Assembly (NCBI RefSeq): GCF_017562075.2
Contig: NC_054082.1
Location: forward strand, 17,678,927-17,742,926
DNA from: Anopheles merus
Taxonomy: Eukaryota; Arthropoda; Insecta; Diptera; Culicidae
Direction of reading: 5' to 3'
Length of the DNA: 64,000 bases
Positions 12,776-27,124 of this stretch are shown in pieces. Below the pieces are notes generated by a model. The model saw only the letters and a list, made by a program, of their open reading frames with translations, was not told the origin of the DNA and made no database searches. The first letter of the stretch is position 1; every line of letters starts with the position of its first letter. The translations under genes were made by a program, and so were the position numbers.

Positions 12776-14293
12776 ATGGCGAAGGCGCTAAAAAAATGTA
12801 AGTATCTCCCCCAGCACCAAACGGGAAGGAAGCGAAACCAGTTTGGTCGGATTTTTGGATCGCACCCTTGTTGTTTTTTTTTTAATTCCTCGTTCCGGTT
12901 GCTGCTGCTTCTTCTTCTTTCTTTCTTTTTGCTACTTCACGTGACTTTTACAGATACGAGACCACTCTCGGTGGAGATGGTGGGCTTGGTGCATCTGCTC
13001 CTGCTGCTCACGGCCCTTTGCGCCGGCGAAGAAAGTCGGCTGGTTTGCTACTTCACCAACTGGTCGCCGGACCGGGCCGGCGAGTACGCGTTCAATGTCA
13101 ACGACATACCGGTCGAGCTGTGCACCCACCTCACCTACACCTTTGCCGGGGTGGACGAGGAAACGTTCGAGCTGCGGCCGACCGACGGCAAGTTCGACAT
13201 ACTGCAGCAGGGCTACGAGAAGTTCGCCAACCTGAAGAAGACAAACCCCGAGCTGAAGCTTTCGCTGGCCGTGGGAGGTTGGGCGCATGGGGCCGAACCG
13301 TTCCAGAAGATGGCGGCCACACTGACCGGGCGGGAGGTGTTTATTACCAGTGTGATTGAGTTCCTTCACCGGTACAACTTCGATGGGATCGAAATTGTGT
13401 GGCTTTGGCCGGGCAGTTCGGACCGGGGCGGCCAGCCGAGCGATAAGGACAACTTCTACCTGCTGATAGCGGAGCTGAAGAGCGCGTTCCGGGAGGCCGG
13501 ACAGGATGGTTGGGAAGTGGTGGTGCAGGTGCCACTCGAGCGGTACCGCATCGAGCAGGGCTACCACCAAAGTCAGCTGTGCAGGTAAGCGTGCGTGGGG
13601 ACTCCGAGTGGGGAGCGACCTTCAAAAAACCCGAAGCCATATTGCGGCCCTCTTCTTCGGTTTCTTCACAGAGTGGCGGACTATGTGTACGTAACCGGAT
13701 ACGATCTTCGCGGCTCGTGGAACGGGTACACCGACGTGCACAGCCCCATGAACAATCGCCCATTCGATACGGGCGCGCAGAGAGATTTGAACGTCAAGGG
13801 TGGCGTGCAGCACTGGATCAAAGGTGGCTGTCCGGCGCGCAAAATCGTCCTCGGTGTGCCACTGTTCGGACGCACGTACACACTGGCAAACAGTGAGGAG
13901 CACGGACTGGCGGCACCAACCACCGGACCAGGGCTCCCGGGACCACAAACGAAGGATGCCGGCTACCGGGGATACTTTGAAATTTGCACCGAAATGCAGC
14001 AGTCCGACTGGACGGTCGATTGGGACGTGCGGGGCCAATGCCCGTACGCTTACCGGGGCGATCAGTGGATCGGGTTCGAGAATACGATCTCGATCGTGGA
14101 GAAGGCCAACTACGCCAAGTATCAGGGGCTGGCGGGCGTGTACGCCTTTTCGCTCGATCTGGACGACTACCGGGGCAAGTGTGGCAAACGGTATCCGCTG
14201 CTAACGGCGCTGCGCAATGCCTACAAACCGAAGATGCTATGCGGGACGGGTGACGATTTTGCGGCCTTCCGTGAGCCCTGTGATCTTGCTTAG
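12776..14293 (+). CDS. Chitinase-like protein 3 (GH18, catalytic motif lost)
   Basis: Exons 12776-12797, 12954-13584 and 13672-14293 give 424 residues from the upstream ATG, with the family's two intron positions. A second in-frame ATG (MVGLVHLLLLLTALCAG) at the start of the hydrophobic stretch would give a cleaner signal peptide, so the true start is uncertain. The catalytic strand is FDGIEIVWLWPG (Asp151, Glu154, Val156, Leu158 in the long numbering). VGGW, GYDLRG and LDDYRGKCG are intact. No CBM14 domain follows. Its neighbours on both sides carry the same Val-Trp-Leu substitution, which points to loss of catalysis before duplication. Confidence 0.9.
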
Positions 14294-14620
14294 TGTGGGA
14301 CAGTGACGGTTCGGGAACATTGGGTGAAACTGTACCACGCAACAGTACGTGCTTTGGAGTTCGGCGATGAAATCGGTGAAAGTGAGAGACAGGTTTGAAG
14401 TGCGCAAAATAGAGGCCGTGTGTCGGGAATTTTAACCGTGAGTGATATTCATTCTTGGTGCTCAGTAAAGTGCTCTAACATTGCCAGCAAAGTTTGTTGC
14501 AAAATCACACAACATGCCTTTTTCAATTTTAAATGTATTTATCCGAAACAATGTTACAGTTCAATTAACATTTCGTGCGTTATTTTAAAGTTCCCAAATG
14601 GTATGAGTGAGTGTCTTATT

Positions 14621-15380
14621 CAGTGATGTCAAACGTGCTAATCAAGACGATAAAAGGTGCGAATATACGAAATGTTAAAGTGGAATTGCAGTGTTTGTGG
14701 TTTATTTCTTTTAGAGTTACTCGTGGAGTTTTGACATGAGATTTTCTCTAATACCTTGCTCTTCGAATTACTGGCAGTTACTGAAAGATTCTTGAATTTT
14801 TCACACAATTTTTCAACTGTTTTCCATTTTGTTCCAAGAATGTTAAGACATTTTCCAATAATGGTTGGACGTATTCAAATACTTCAGAAACAGTCATCAT
14901 GAGAGTTGCAAAACAGTCAACGATTATTCAGTTTATGTCGTTCCCTTTTTCAAAAACATAGTGAAATGTAAAAGGATGTACATTAAAAGAGAACTAGTAA
15001 GTGACTTAATCAAAAGATAACGATGACTAACAATCAAATTAAACGTTTGGGAATGCTTTTCACAGCTATATTACGATAATTTCACACAAATAGTATGAAA
15101 ACCAAATTAATTTGAATGGAACTTACCTGAGCGTTTGCAACATCTCTAAGCGCAGTTCAAGAAAAAAGAGCCGGAAGTAAGCTAAGACCAAGATCAGAAA
15201 CCTACGCCCATTGGTCGGCTTTGGATGTTCAATCCGTCCAAGTGTCCGTAATTGTTAATAAGCTCCAAGCTGATCACAAAGCATCTAGTCACAAACACTT
15301 AAGTGTAAAAGTACTTTCCACGATTCTTGCATGGCGAGTGACTTTTACCGAGGAGAATATTATCATGTTTGACATCACTG
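14621..15380. mobile_element. Possible decayed hAT-type element
   Basis: CAGTGATGTCAAACGTG at 14621-14637 is mirrored by an inverted copy with one mismatch at 15364-15380. The CAGNG...TCAAAC terminus is typical of hAT transposons. The neighbouring 8-bp flanks do not match each other, and there is no transposase frame between the ends. It may be an old element whose target duplication has eroded, or a chance inverted repeat in the spacer between chitinase-like genes 3 and 4. Confidence 0.35.
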
Positions 15381-16056
15381 AGTGTTCATCAAATCAGAAT
15401 AGTGAATAATAAGAAGATTAGATTTGAGCAGCGATTAGTTATTGCATTAGGAGCACAACCACATAGGCAAAAAAATAAACTCGTATCAGTCTTGCCTTCT
15501 TTTGCTAACAGTACAGGCTTTAATGTCTAGCGTCTTCATAGGTACTATAGGTACGGTATATCTCGGTATATCTACGATCGAAATCCATCAGTCAACTGTT
15601 AGCGACCTAACGTCTTGTGAATTACCTTTAGCACTTTTAATGAATTCCACCAGCCATACAGCAAGATACGTACGATCGTTACTATCATCTTTCTGTTGTT
15701 GTTGTGTTTGTTGTAGGTTGTGCTTCCGTTCCCAACGCTCCCCTACTGCCACAATCGGGTCTGTGGGTTTTATTGCCCAGAATTTCCCCTGCTGTTTACC
15801 AAACGAACAGGTTTTTTTTCCTACACACCCGGACATTCGTGCGAGGGGTAAGTGAGTTGTTGTGCGATGCGCGCGCTGCATTCTGTATTAAGACGCGAGC
15901 GCGACAACACGCATCTCGGGACACTGGTTGTCGGTGGTAGCAACCTTGTTTCTGTGCTGGAATTGAAGCTTTTGCCAAGTGAAAATCATGTTTGCTGCTT
16001 AGTTGTGGTTTGAAACATAGAGAAAAGGTGCTAAGCAAATAGAACATTCCATCGTA

Positions 16057-17397
16057 ATGAAGTTCGCTGTCTGTGTTCTCCTCATGTGCAGCCTTGCGCT
16101 GGGTAAGAAGGCTTATTTCCATTTCCTCTTTTGCACATTGCCCTTCACAGTAGCATGACTCTTCTCTTTTGCGCATTCTTTTCGGTGGGGCACTGCAGCT
16201 GCTGAAACCCGTTTCGTCTGCCACTACACGACCTGGTCCCGCGATCGGCCGGACGAAGGTTCCTTCCAGATCAACGACATCCCGGGCAACCTTTGCTCGC
16301 ACGTCGTCTACAACTTCCTCGGCGTGAACGAAACCTCCTACCAGCTGGAGCTGCTGCAGCCCGAGTATGACCTCGGCGAGCGGGCGCTCGAACGGTTCGC
16401 CGCGCTGAAAGACCAGTTCCCCCACCTGAAGCTGCTGATCGCGGTCGGTGGCTGGGCGCACGGTGGTGCGCGCTTCAGCGAGATGGCCAAGTTTCGCACC
16501 CGGCGCAATCAGTTCATCGGCAGCGTGATCAAGTTCCTGCACCAGTACCGGCTCGACGGCATCGAGCTGGTGTGGCTCTATCCGGGCAACTTCGATCGGG
16601 GCGGCGCTGTGGAGGACAAGGACACCTTCCTCTATCTCGTGTCCGAGCTGGCCAGGGTGGTGCGGGACGAGAAGAAACCGTACGAGGTGGTGATACAGGT
16701 GCCGGTGGACATCTCGCGCATGGCGGTCGGGTACCACCAGGAGGAGCTGTGCGCGGCGGCCGACTTCGTGCACATGGTCGGGTACGATCTGCGCGGCTGG
16801 TGGAACAACTTTGCCGACGTGCACAGCCCGCTGGCGCCCCGGCCGAACGATCTCGTGATGGACAGCTTCGAGCACGTGAACGTGGGGGACGGCGTGCAGG
16901 ATTGGCTCGACAAGGGCTGCCCGCCCGAGAAGGTGACGCTCGGGGTGGCCCTGTTCGGCCGCACCTACCTGCTGGACGATCCGCTCGACAACACGATCGG
17001 TGCGGTGACGATCGGGGCCGGCGATCCGGGCCCGTACAGCAACGAGCCGGGCTATCTCGGCTACTGCGAGTTCTGCCACAATCTGACCAGCGACGAGTGG
17101 ACGAAGAAGTGGGACGATGTGGGCCTGTGCCCGTACGCGTACACCGAGACGACCTGGATCGGGTACGAGAACGAGCGGTCGCTGCAGGAAAAGATCAACT
17201 ACGTGAAGCAGAAGGGACTGGGCGGGCTGTACGCGTTCTCGCTCGATCTGGACGACTATAGGGGGGCCTGCGGGGAACCGTTCCCGCTGACCCGCTTCCT
17301 ATCGCGCTATCACGACGAAACGAAGATCAAAGATTGGCACATTTTCGTCTCGACCACGGAGCGGAAGGAGATCAACACGACGGAAGGCGAAGCGTAA
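16057..17397 (+). CDS. Chitinase-like protein 4 (GH18, catalytic motif lost, intron 2 missing)
   Basis: Exons 16057-16102 and 16199-17397 give 414 residues. The signal peptide is split by the usual first intron, but the second intron of its paralogues is absent: the coding sequence runs straight through the Cys-Ala-Ala-Ala-Asp junction near 16752. The catalytic strand reads LDGIELVWLYPG (Asp135, Glu138, Val140, Leu142). VGGW, GYDLRGWW and LDDYRGACG are present. The C-terminal tail after the barrel is a little longer and polar, ending TTEGEA. The exon is strongly GC-rich at third positions, which produces a long spurious frame on the other strand. A poly(A) signal lies at 17470-17475. Intron loss by gene conversion with a reverse transcript is one possible cause. 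Confidence 0.92.
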
Positions 17398-19185
<1,788 letters not shown>

Positions 19186-22100
19186 ATGCGACGACTTTCA
19201 GTGTGGGTCCTGTTGGGCCTAGCGCTGTTTACCCTAAGCACAGCGGGTAAGTAGCAGTAGCAGTAGTAGTAGTAGTACGTCTAGACAAAACTATTGCAAG
19301 AACAACCAAAAAAAAAAAGGCCAACACATCAGCTGGCAAAGAATGCGAGTCAAGTGCACCGCAGCAGCAGCAGCGGTCGCCGACAACCGTGGTCGCCGTG
19401 TAGAATGTAGTGAAAATTGCACGTTATATAATTTTATTATGCAACTCCTGCCACCCTGCGATCGCCGTGCGATGTCTCGGTGGGCCTGGTGAATGTGCGC
19501 GATCCTGGTGAATCGCGAAACGGTAGCACCAGTTTGTGTTTGAAAAGCCGAAACACCCGTCGGTCTATGGTTGATGATGATGATGACGATCGGGCCGGCC
19601 GTCTTGGACGGTGTGTCGGGTCGCCCAAGGCAAGAGGTTAGGGATTTATTTTTAACCTATTCCGAACTCCTTCCTATGGGTTTTGCGGGCGAGCTTCTAG
19701 ACATGGATATATATACCGTACGCTACGGATCGAGCACACACAGAGTGTGGTGTGGGTTTTGCGTGCCTTTCGGCTTGCCAAAATAATAATGATAATAATA
19801 ATAATAACAATAATAATGACGGATTTGATTTTTAATTGCACAAGAGAAGACAAAAAATCTCTCACTTCATTCTGATACGATCCGGCGCCCAAGATTAAAA
19901 TCCTCCTTCCCCATTTTGATGAGATTCTTCGCGGATCAAGCGCCAACGAAAACTTTGACAAGCTCAACACTGACCGAATGTGACATGAGTGAACCATAAT
20001 TTGACAATCTACACGACCAGTGGACGCGCTGTATACGCACGTCCGGAGCTTCTTTTTTTTCTTTCAAACAATGGCTAATGTTGCTAAATCGGTAATAAAT
20101 TCACTGTCGGCCTTGATGGGACCCCAGCGTGGTGGGACGACGCATGGGGGGAGCGACTTCAATTATCGGCTTACTCACCAGAACATGTCGGGATCGTGTT
20201 CCCTTCAACATCCCCTGCAACTGCCGCCGCTTTGGAGGCGACGAGCTGCTTAAAAGGATATTTTTAGGAGCCTGTTGTCATTAGTCCAACCGGACGGACG
20301 CGCGTTGTAAAGTTGGCCTTCTCGTGCGCCTCTCACTCTCAATTGTAGGATCGGGTTTTTTGGTACAGAGTTTTTTGTTTTGTTCTTTGTTCATATCAAT
20401 ATCGGTCGGGTTGATGGTTGCGAATGGTTGGCAGAGTCATCAATAGCGAAATGAAGACTAAATTTAAATAAATTACCTCATACTTCAAAGGAATTTCGAA
20501 CCTCTGCTCTGCATTGCGCGGCGTCCGATAAACGGTGCGTTCCACACGGCGGGTCGTTCTTTATAACAAAACCGCGCGGCCAGGCGCAACACACCAAAGA
20601 TCCTTCTTTAATTGCCATTTTCTATAATTAAACGCCAAGACGCGTGAGAAATTGTGATGCTCAGCGATGCTCAGTTTGATAATAACTAACCATGGCACAG
20701 GTTACGTACGGTGGAATGCCATGCACACATACACGCACATAAGACATACCGAGCGTCTTCTTGAGCCAGAATGTTCAGCAGACAACCCATGCTGACGCGG
20801 ATTGATAGCGAACGAAGCAAAATGAAGATATGTGAATGGAAAATCTTCACTTTTCATTTTAACACGCTGGAACGGGTTTCCATTGCATGAGCAAAACTGC
20901 ATCTGGCACTACCGATTCGATCCTCGTTGCTGTTCACTGTGCTGGCGTCACCAACTGTCACTGTGTGCATGATCTTGACACACATTTTCATGGTCCAGCC
21001 TGTCCCATTGACGACACCGTTCGCGCAGGACCAGTGTGTTCCGTCAGGGTCACTATTTTTAAATAGAGATTAATATAGCTTCGATGGAAATAGGACGCAC
21101 CAAGCTGTGCCATCGGCGCGCGCGTGTGTGATCGATCTGAGACGACATCTGTTGTGTAGGCAAGGTTGTTAGCTCAGCAGCGATAACGGCACCGCACAAC
21201 CCCATATCACTCGAGATCATGTGATCGAGGTCTTGCATTACACAAGAGATTCGTTTAACGAGCATTTTCAAACTCAAAGGTTATTGCGATGTTATTTTTG
21301 AGCATTGATCTGATCTTGAGATCTGTATAGAACTAGATTTAAATTCAGAAAAAATATCCACAACGGTTTCTAATATTTTGCTTAACCCTCCCACTCCCCC
21401 TTCGCAGGATTACAGGTGCAAGCGGAAACGCCCACCGAGTACGAATGCAGACCTTACATTGAGAAAGCAATTCAAGATCTCAAGTCCGAATCAGGTAGCA
21501 ATCGCAAGGATGGTGCAGAAGCCTATGTCCAAACGATCTAACGTCAACAACCATTCATTCTAGCGGAAGCTGCCGATGAAGGAAATGCCAGTATAGAGCA
21601 TACGATCGATGTGACAAGCCAGGAGGAGCAGGACAACACCGCAGCGGAGGAAGTGAGCACCGAGGAAACGGACACGGCTGCGGACGATGCTACGGAAGAG
21701 ATAACTCCCTCGGAGGAGGTCCAGGAGCAGCTGTTCGCCGACACAACGGAGGATGAGGCGACGGGCAATGTAGAAGCCTCGGAAGAGACCGAACAGGAGC
21801 CGGCCGAGGCTGCCGATTCCGAGGAGGGCGAAGAGGAGCAGACCGAGGATCAGGAAGAGAACGTCACGGAGGAAGCGGTTCAATCGGAAGAGACGGAACC
21901 GACCGTCTCGGAAGAAGCGGAACAGTCCGAAGAGGTGCCAGCAGAAACCGAGGAGTTGACCTCCGAGGAATCGGCCAACCAGGTGCTGGAGGACGCCACT
22001 GAAGAAGAGGAAGACGAAGAAGCTGCTGCTGAGGATGATGGCGAGCAGGACGAGGAGGAAGATGTAGCCACGGAGGAAGTGACTGAATCGGCGGAAGAAG

Positions 22101-25100
22101 AAGCTACCGACAGTCAGGAAGCGGCAGCAGATTCTGCTGAAGACCAGGAAGAGGAGGAAGAGGTAAATTTGTTGTGCCCTGTAAACCTACCTGTTTCCCT
22201 GTTTATTACACAAGATGCGTTTATCCGATCATGTCCCATGTCCATGTCCGATTCGCCGAATGCTTACTGTATTTCCACTACCGAAATTTCCACACGAACC
22301 TTTACCTCTACCATTCTCGCTTGTTGTACCGTTTTATTGCTGATCACCTGATCATCACCGTACCTTCGAATGCTCCCTGTGTCGGCTTTTCTCCAACCAT
22401 CTCAATCATCTGGCTTTGTATTCGAAACACACATTACGTATGCTACACATTTATGGTGCTTTCAAACTTAATATGATACTAGGACGAGGAAGACGAAACG
22501 TCAGAAGATGTAGCCGAACAGACCAAATCGGAAGAAAGCGATGTTGATGATGATGGGGAAGAAGAAAAGGAAGAAAATGATGATGATGATGATGAGGAAG
22601 AATCTCAAGCACAGTCCAGTAGTGAAGATGAGGAAGATGACGATCTAGACGAGGAAAATGCCGCTAAAGGATCGTACGACGATCGTGAGCAGGAAGATGT
22701 TGAAGATGCTTCTGCCGAAGCAAACGAAGCATCGGAGGAGGTAGTTGCTAGTAGTGAGGACACTACCGAACAGACTGACAATGACGAATTGGTAAGAAAG
22801 ATCGGCCGAGCTTTGCGATAGCTCTTTAGGTGTGTGTTGTACTCGCCGCTGCTAACTGGTGCACTTTCGTCAGGAAGGAACAAACTCGGAGGAACAGGAA
22901 ACCACTACAGAGGGTAGCGATGAAGCGTCGTTGACTGACGAGACTGAGGCCGTTAGTGGCGAGGAATCTGAGTCAGAGGATGAGCCAGCCAGTCAGGAAG
23001 AGGCCGATGAAGATGCTGCCGATGATGAGAATTTGAGTGAAGAAACGGATAATGAAACGGTCGATGAAACGGCAACAAGCGAGGAGGTATGGTGCTTTGG
23101 TCCTCGGTGTGGAGATATTCACAAAAAGTCCCAAAAGTTGTTGACGATTCGATAATTGGTGTTAGAAAATGCGCGCATAGGGAGTGGGGGCGATTAATCA
23201 CGTTAATACTTTCCAGGAAAATGCTGAAGCCGAACCAGCGTCTGACGAGCAGTTGGCAGTGGACAGCCAGGAAGAGCAGGAGGATGCCGCTCAGGATGAA
23301 CCCTCCGCTGAGGAGCCGGCCGAAGAGAGTAGCGAAGATGCTACCGCCGCTGCCGAGGAAGGTTCCCAGGAGCAGCAGGAAGCTGACAGTGCTGAGGAAG
23401 CAACCGATTCCCAGCAAGCGGCTGAGGATAGCAGTGCCGAGGAAAGTGTCACCGAATCTGTCGAACAGGAAGCCGGAGTGCCAGCTGAAGGTGAAAGCGA
23501 GGAGGAGACCGTTTTGAAGCAGGATTCCGAGGAGTCGTTGCCGGCGGACGGAGAGGCTAGTGTTGAGCAGTCGGCTGAAGAAAGCGAAACCGCCTTGCAG
23601 GAGGAGGAGAAGGAGGAGTCGTTCCCCGAGGAAGATCTGCTATTGGTAATGAAAATATTGCTTTATCTATTTCACAAGCACGAGCTGTTCAACGAAGGCG
23701 CGTAGTGGTGGTCGGTTTTGCAAGCAACCAGGCCAGCTAGGCGCATTGTTGGTGTGACATTATTTTCGCTTGTTTTATACCCCATTCCTCTATCTGTCTG
23801 TCCTGTCGTGTCCCATACAGGAGTACGAAATTCCAACGAACCTTAGAGATACTACGCACGTCTACGAACTGCTGAACATCAACGATGATGCGTCGTCACG
23901 CGAGAAAGCGCTGCAGGAAACGGCCGACGTGATCTTGCGCGACCTGAAGCGCATCTACGACAACTCGATCAAACCGCTCGAAACGCTGTACAAGTATCGC
24001 GATCTCAGCAATCGTCACTTTGGCGATCCGGAGATCTTCTCGAAACCGCTCGTACTGTTCATGGGCCCGTGGAGCGGCGGCAAGTCGACCATCCTCAACT
24101 ATCTGACCCACAACGAGTACACGCCGAACTCGGTGCGCACAGGTAATGTACGAGACAATGGTGCCCCCCGGATGACATAATTAGAGAGCATAGTTCGTAA
24201 AATGAGTCTTATGTCTTCTGTCCGCTTCTCGCCCCGCTAGGTGCTGAACCGTCGCCCGCATACTTTAACATTTTAATGCACGGTGACGAGCCGGAGGTTT
24301 TGGACGGTACCCAGCTGGCCGCCGATTGGACTTTCTCGGGATTGCAAAAGTTTGGACAGGGTCTGCTTGACCGGCTGCGTGGCCAGAAGCTGCCCAACAA
24401 GCTGCTCGAAAGGGTAAGTTAGTAAGCGGCGCACCGCATCACAGTGTGCCAGTTTGTGCTACTATTTTGCGACCGGGACCCCACTCGCTCACACTGCGGG
24501 CGGGGAGGACACTGTGTCGAGACCGACCTTTGAGGTGTTTGTTAACGCAACCATGGCAGCAGCAGCAGCAGCAGCAGCAGCTGTTGCGGTGTCGATCTAG
24601 GGGTTGACATTTCGTGCACATCACACGCACTCTCGGGAGCGCGCGCGAATTGCGACAAAACCACGGGTCTGAAATAGATTCGCCGTCGTTTGGGTTCTAT
24701 TTTTACCGCACGCTTCTGTGGCGAGATACTTCAAACTTTCACTGCCAACTGCTGTGCCCAAAGGCGTCCGACGGGGTGATCGTTACCGGCGTCCCCGCTC
24801 CTTCTCGCGAGCTCTTGACCCAAAACGGGGGTAAAGCGCATTACTAAGCGAGTGATGTTCTCGTTCGTTGCAGGTGAACATTGTCGAAATTCCAGGCATT
24901 CTGGAGGTCCGCAAGCAGGTGTCCAAGTACTTCCCGTTCAACGATGCCTGCCAGTGGTTTATCGATCGCGCCGACATCATCTTCCTGGTGTACGACCCGT
25001 CCAAGCTGGACGTTGGACCAGAAACCGAAGCCATCCTGGACCAGCTCAAGGGACGAGAATATCAGGTAGGGCAAATGTGTGCCGTACCGTGTGTGTGTGT

Positions 25101-25892
25101 TTTAAGACCTCACTAAATGGTATCTTCTTCGCCACAGACACGAATCCTGCTGAACAAGGCTGATCAAGTGAAACCTGAGGAGCTGCTGCGCGTCCAGAGT
25201 GCCTTGATTTGGAACATTTCGCCGCTGATGTCGTCGGCGCAACCACCGGTCATGTACACGGTGTCGCTCTGGTCCAACCCCTACGAGGTGGGTGCACCCG
25301 TCCGGCTGCTGCAGGCACAGGAGCGATCTTTGCTGCTCGACCTGGGCCAGGCCATCGATCGACGAATTGAAAACAAAATTGCCAGTGCACGTCGCTTCGC
25401 GGTAAGTACCAACAGCTTCATCGCCAGGATGCATAGGATGAAATACTGACAAACCGCTCCCCCGCGATGTCCTTCCGGCAGGTTCGTGTGCGCAACCACG
25501 CCAAGATGGTGGACTGCTATCTCACCACGTACTACAACCACAAGACGCTGTTCGGCAACAAGAAGCAGATTGCCGAGAAAATCATTGCCAGCCCGCAGGA
25601 CTACCACATCTACGAGGGTCTGTCCACGCTGACCAACATCTCCCGGTACGATCTGCCCGATCCGGAAGTGTACCGCGACTTCTTCCACCTGAACCCGCTG
25701 TACGAGTTCCAGAAGCTGTCCGAAACGTGCACCTACTTCCGCGGCTGCCCGATCAACAAGCTGGACGTGGCGATCGCGTACGATCTGCCCGAGCTGGTCG
25801 GCAAGTACAAGAAGATGGCGGAGGCCGCCCTTGCCAAGCTGGACGTGCTCACGCCAACGTCCGATTTCGGCAAGGGGAAATCGAACAGTTGA
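19186..25892 (+). CDS. Sarcalumenin-like protein (acidic region + EHD-type GTPase)
   Basis: Predicted lumenal calcium-buffering/GTPase protein of the sarcoplasmic or endoplasmic reticulum. The eleven coding exons are 19186-19246, 21408-21494, 21564-22162, 22483-22791, 22874-23086, 23217-23645, 23821-24142, 24241-24413, 24874-25065, 25138-25401 and 25482-25892, giving 1019 residues, all in phase. A signal peptide (~1-21) is followed by about 500 residues dominated by Glu, Asp, Ser, Thr and Ala. The EHD/dynamin-like domain follows, with P-loop GPWSGGKST (from ~648), an IPGI motif in the switch-2 position (~737-740) and G4 motif NKAD (~801-804). This order matches vertebrate sarcalumenin, whose acidic part binds calcium. 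A poly(A) signal lies at 26369-26374. The acidic part is coded by exons separable in phase 0, so its length could vary by exon skipping. Confidence 0.9.
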
Positions 25893-27124
25893 GCGAGCGC
25901 GCCCTAAACCGATCGTTCACAACTCTGCATTCAATGCGTAATGTTAAAGTAGCTTAGTACGGTATTTTTTTTGTTATTATTATTAACGGTTGTTTTTGTT
26001 ACGTTCGCTTACACGAGAATCATCGTCCTCTTTTTCTACTATGTTTAACTGCTATCGTCGTAGAGGTTTGCGAGGTATCGCTGGCATATCCCAGCTCGGC
26101 AATACCGGAGCAGCAAGCAGATCTGTGCTTTTTTGTTATTATTTGTCTCTACTTTCATTCTCTCTAATTCTATAGATTGCAAAGATGGGAGGGGGTTTAT
26201 TTGGTTGTATCGGAACGAACCTTACCTAAACCGCCGCAACATAATTTATTGCAAACAAATTGCTATTAGCTCGTGCTATACGATGGGACGGGGTTAGTTA
26301 TGGAACAACGACTGTAGTTGTCAACGTTACAAAAGGAAAGGGAAAGGGAAAGGTTTACCGTTTTGTTAAATAAAGAGTACTTGCTTGTTTGAAAACTGTC
26401 AGACAACAAACAAACACAAACCAACAATGCGCACACCACACCAAGAATAACGCACTTCGCAATGGGGAACTACAAACTCCCATTTGGAGAGAGCCGGAAC
26501 CCGGAAAAAACCCGGAGCCCGGGTGTGTGCTACGAAAACAGAAACAAAAACGAACGTTTGCCTATGTGATAAATGATGGCTCAGAGCATAAGAAGACATT
26601 GCAGTGTATAGCTTTCGTCCAAGGTAATAAAACGATCAAACAAGATTTGCGTTTGGCGCAATATGTGACTCCAGAGACCAGACTGATTGAACCGGGTAAA
26701 CGGAAATGTGCTACAAATCGGCAAAACAAACACGCGGGGCATAACGATCGCCCACGATTCGAAACCTAACCGAGAGAAAGTTTAATAAAAATTGTAAAAG
26801 TTAATCAAAAGTTTCAAATGGTGGTAATGTTGTTGCGTTGGCCAGGAAAGGAAAGCGTTACAAATGAAATTTGCAAATAATGTTGATTAAGAGAGACGCC
26901 TATACGCTGGGAAAATCTGGTCCCTTAGGTTTTCTCTTATACAAAATTATTTGTAAATTAAAGTTATGTTTGAAAATGTGAGGATGAGCGTTAGTTGATG
27001 CAAAGATGCAAAAGCAATCGGCTAAAAAGAAAAAAAATCTACAATTACAAGCTCTACTTCGCTTCGCTAATTTTCGGCTAACATCATACTGTTTGAATCC
27101 AACATTTACTCTTAACAACAAGCT
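25893..27124. other. 3' UTR and short intergenic region
   Basis: This contains the likely 3' UTR of the sarcalumenin-like gene (AATAAA at 26369-26374, another AATAAA near 26783). It also contains the 3' end of the convergent ABITRAM gene, where several TTTATT signals lie on the minus-strand side near 27123. I see no additional coding exon. Confidence 0.6.

Noticed and set aside
12932..13570. 212-codon minus-strand open frame
   Set aside because: Antisense shadow of chitinase-like gene 3 with no recognisable protein features.
15796..17079. 427-codon open frame on the minus strand
   Set aside because: It runs antisense through the GC-rich second exon of chitinase-like gene 4 and past its signal exon, with His/Arg/Val-rich composition typical of a third-position shadow and no domain.
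7604..17397. Chitinase-like genes as pseudogenes
   Set aside because: Loss of catalytic acids would suggest decay, but all four have intact frames, signal peptides, splice sites and conserved structural motifs.
7604..17397. Assignment to IDGF or to the bacteria-responsive AgBR proteins
   Set aside because: Those GH18-like proteins keep the Asp-Trp-Gln type motif as far as I recall; the Val-Trp-Leu motif here does not fit, so no name was given.
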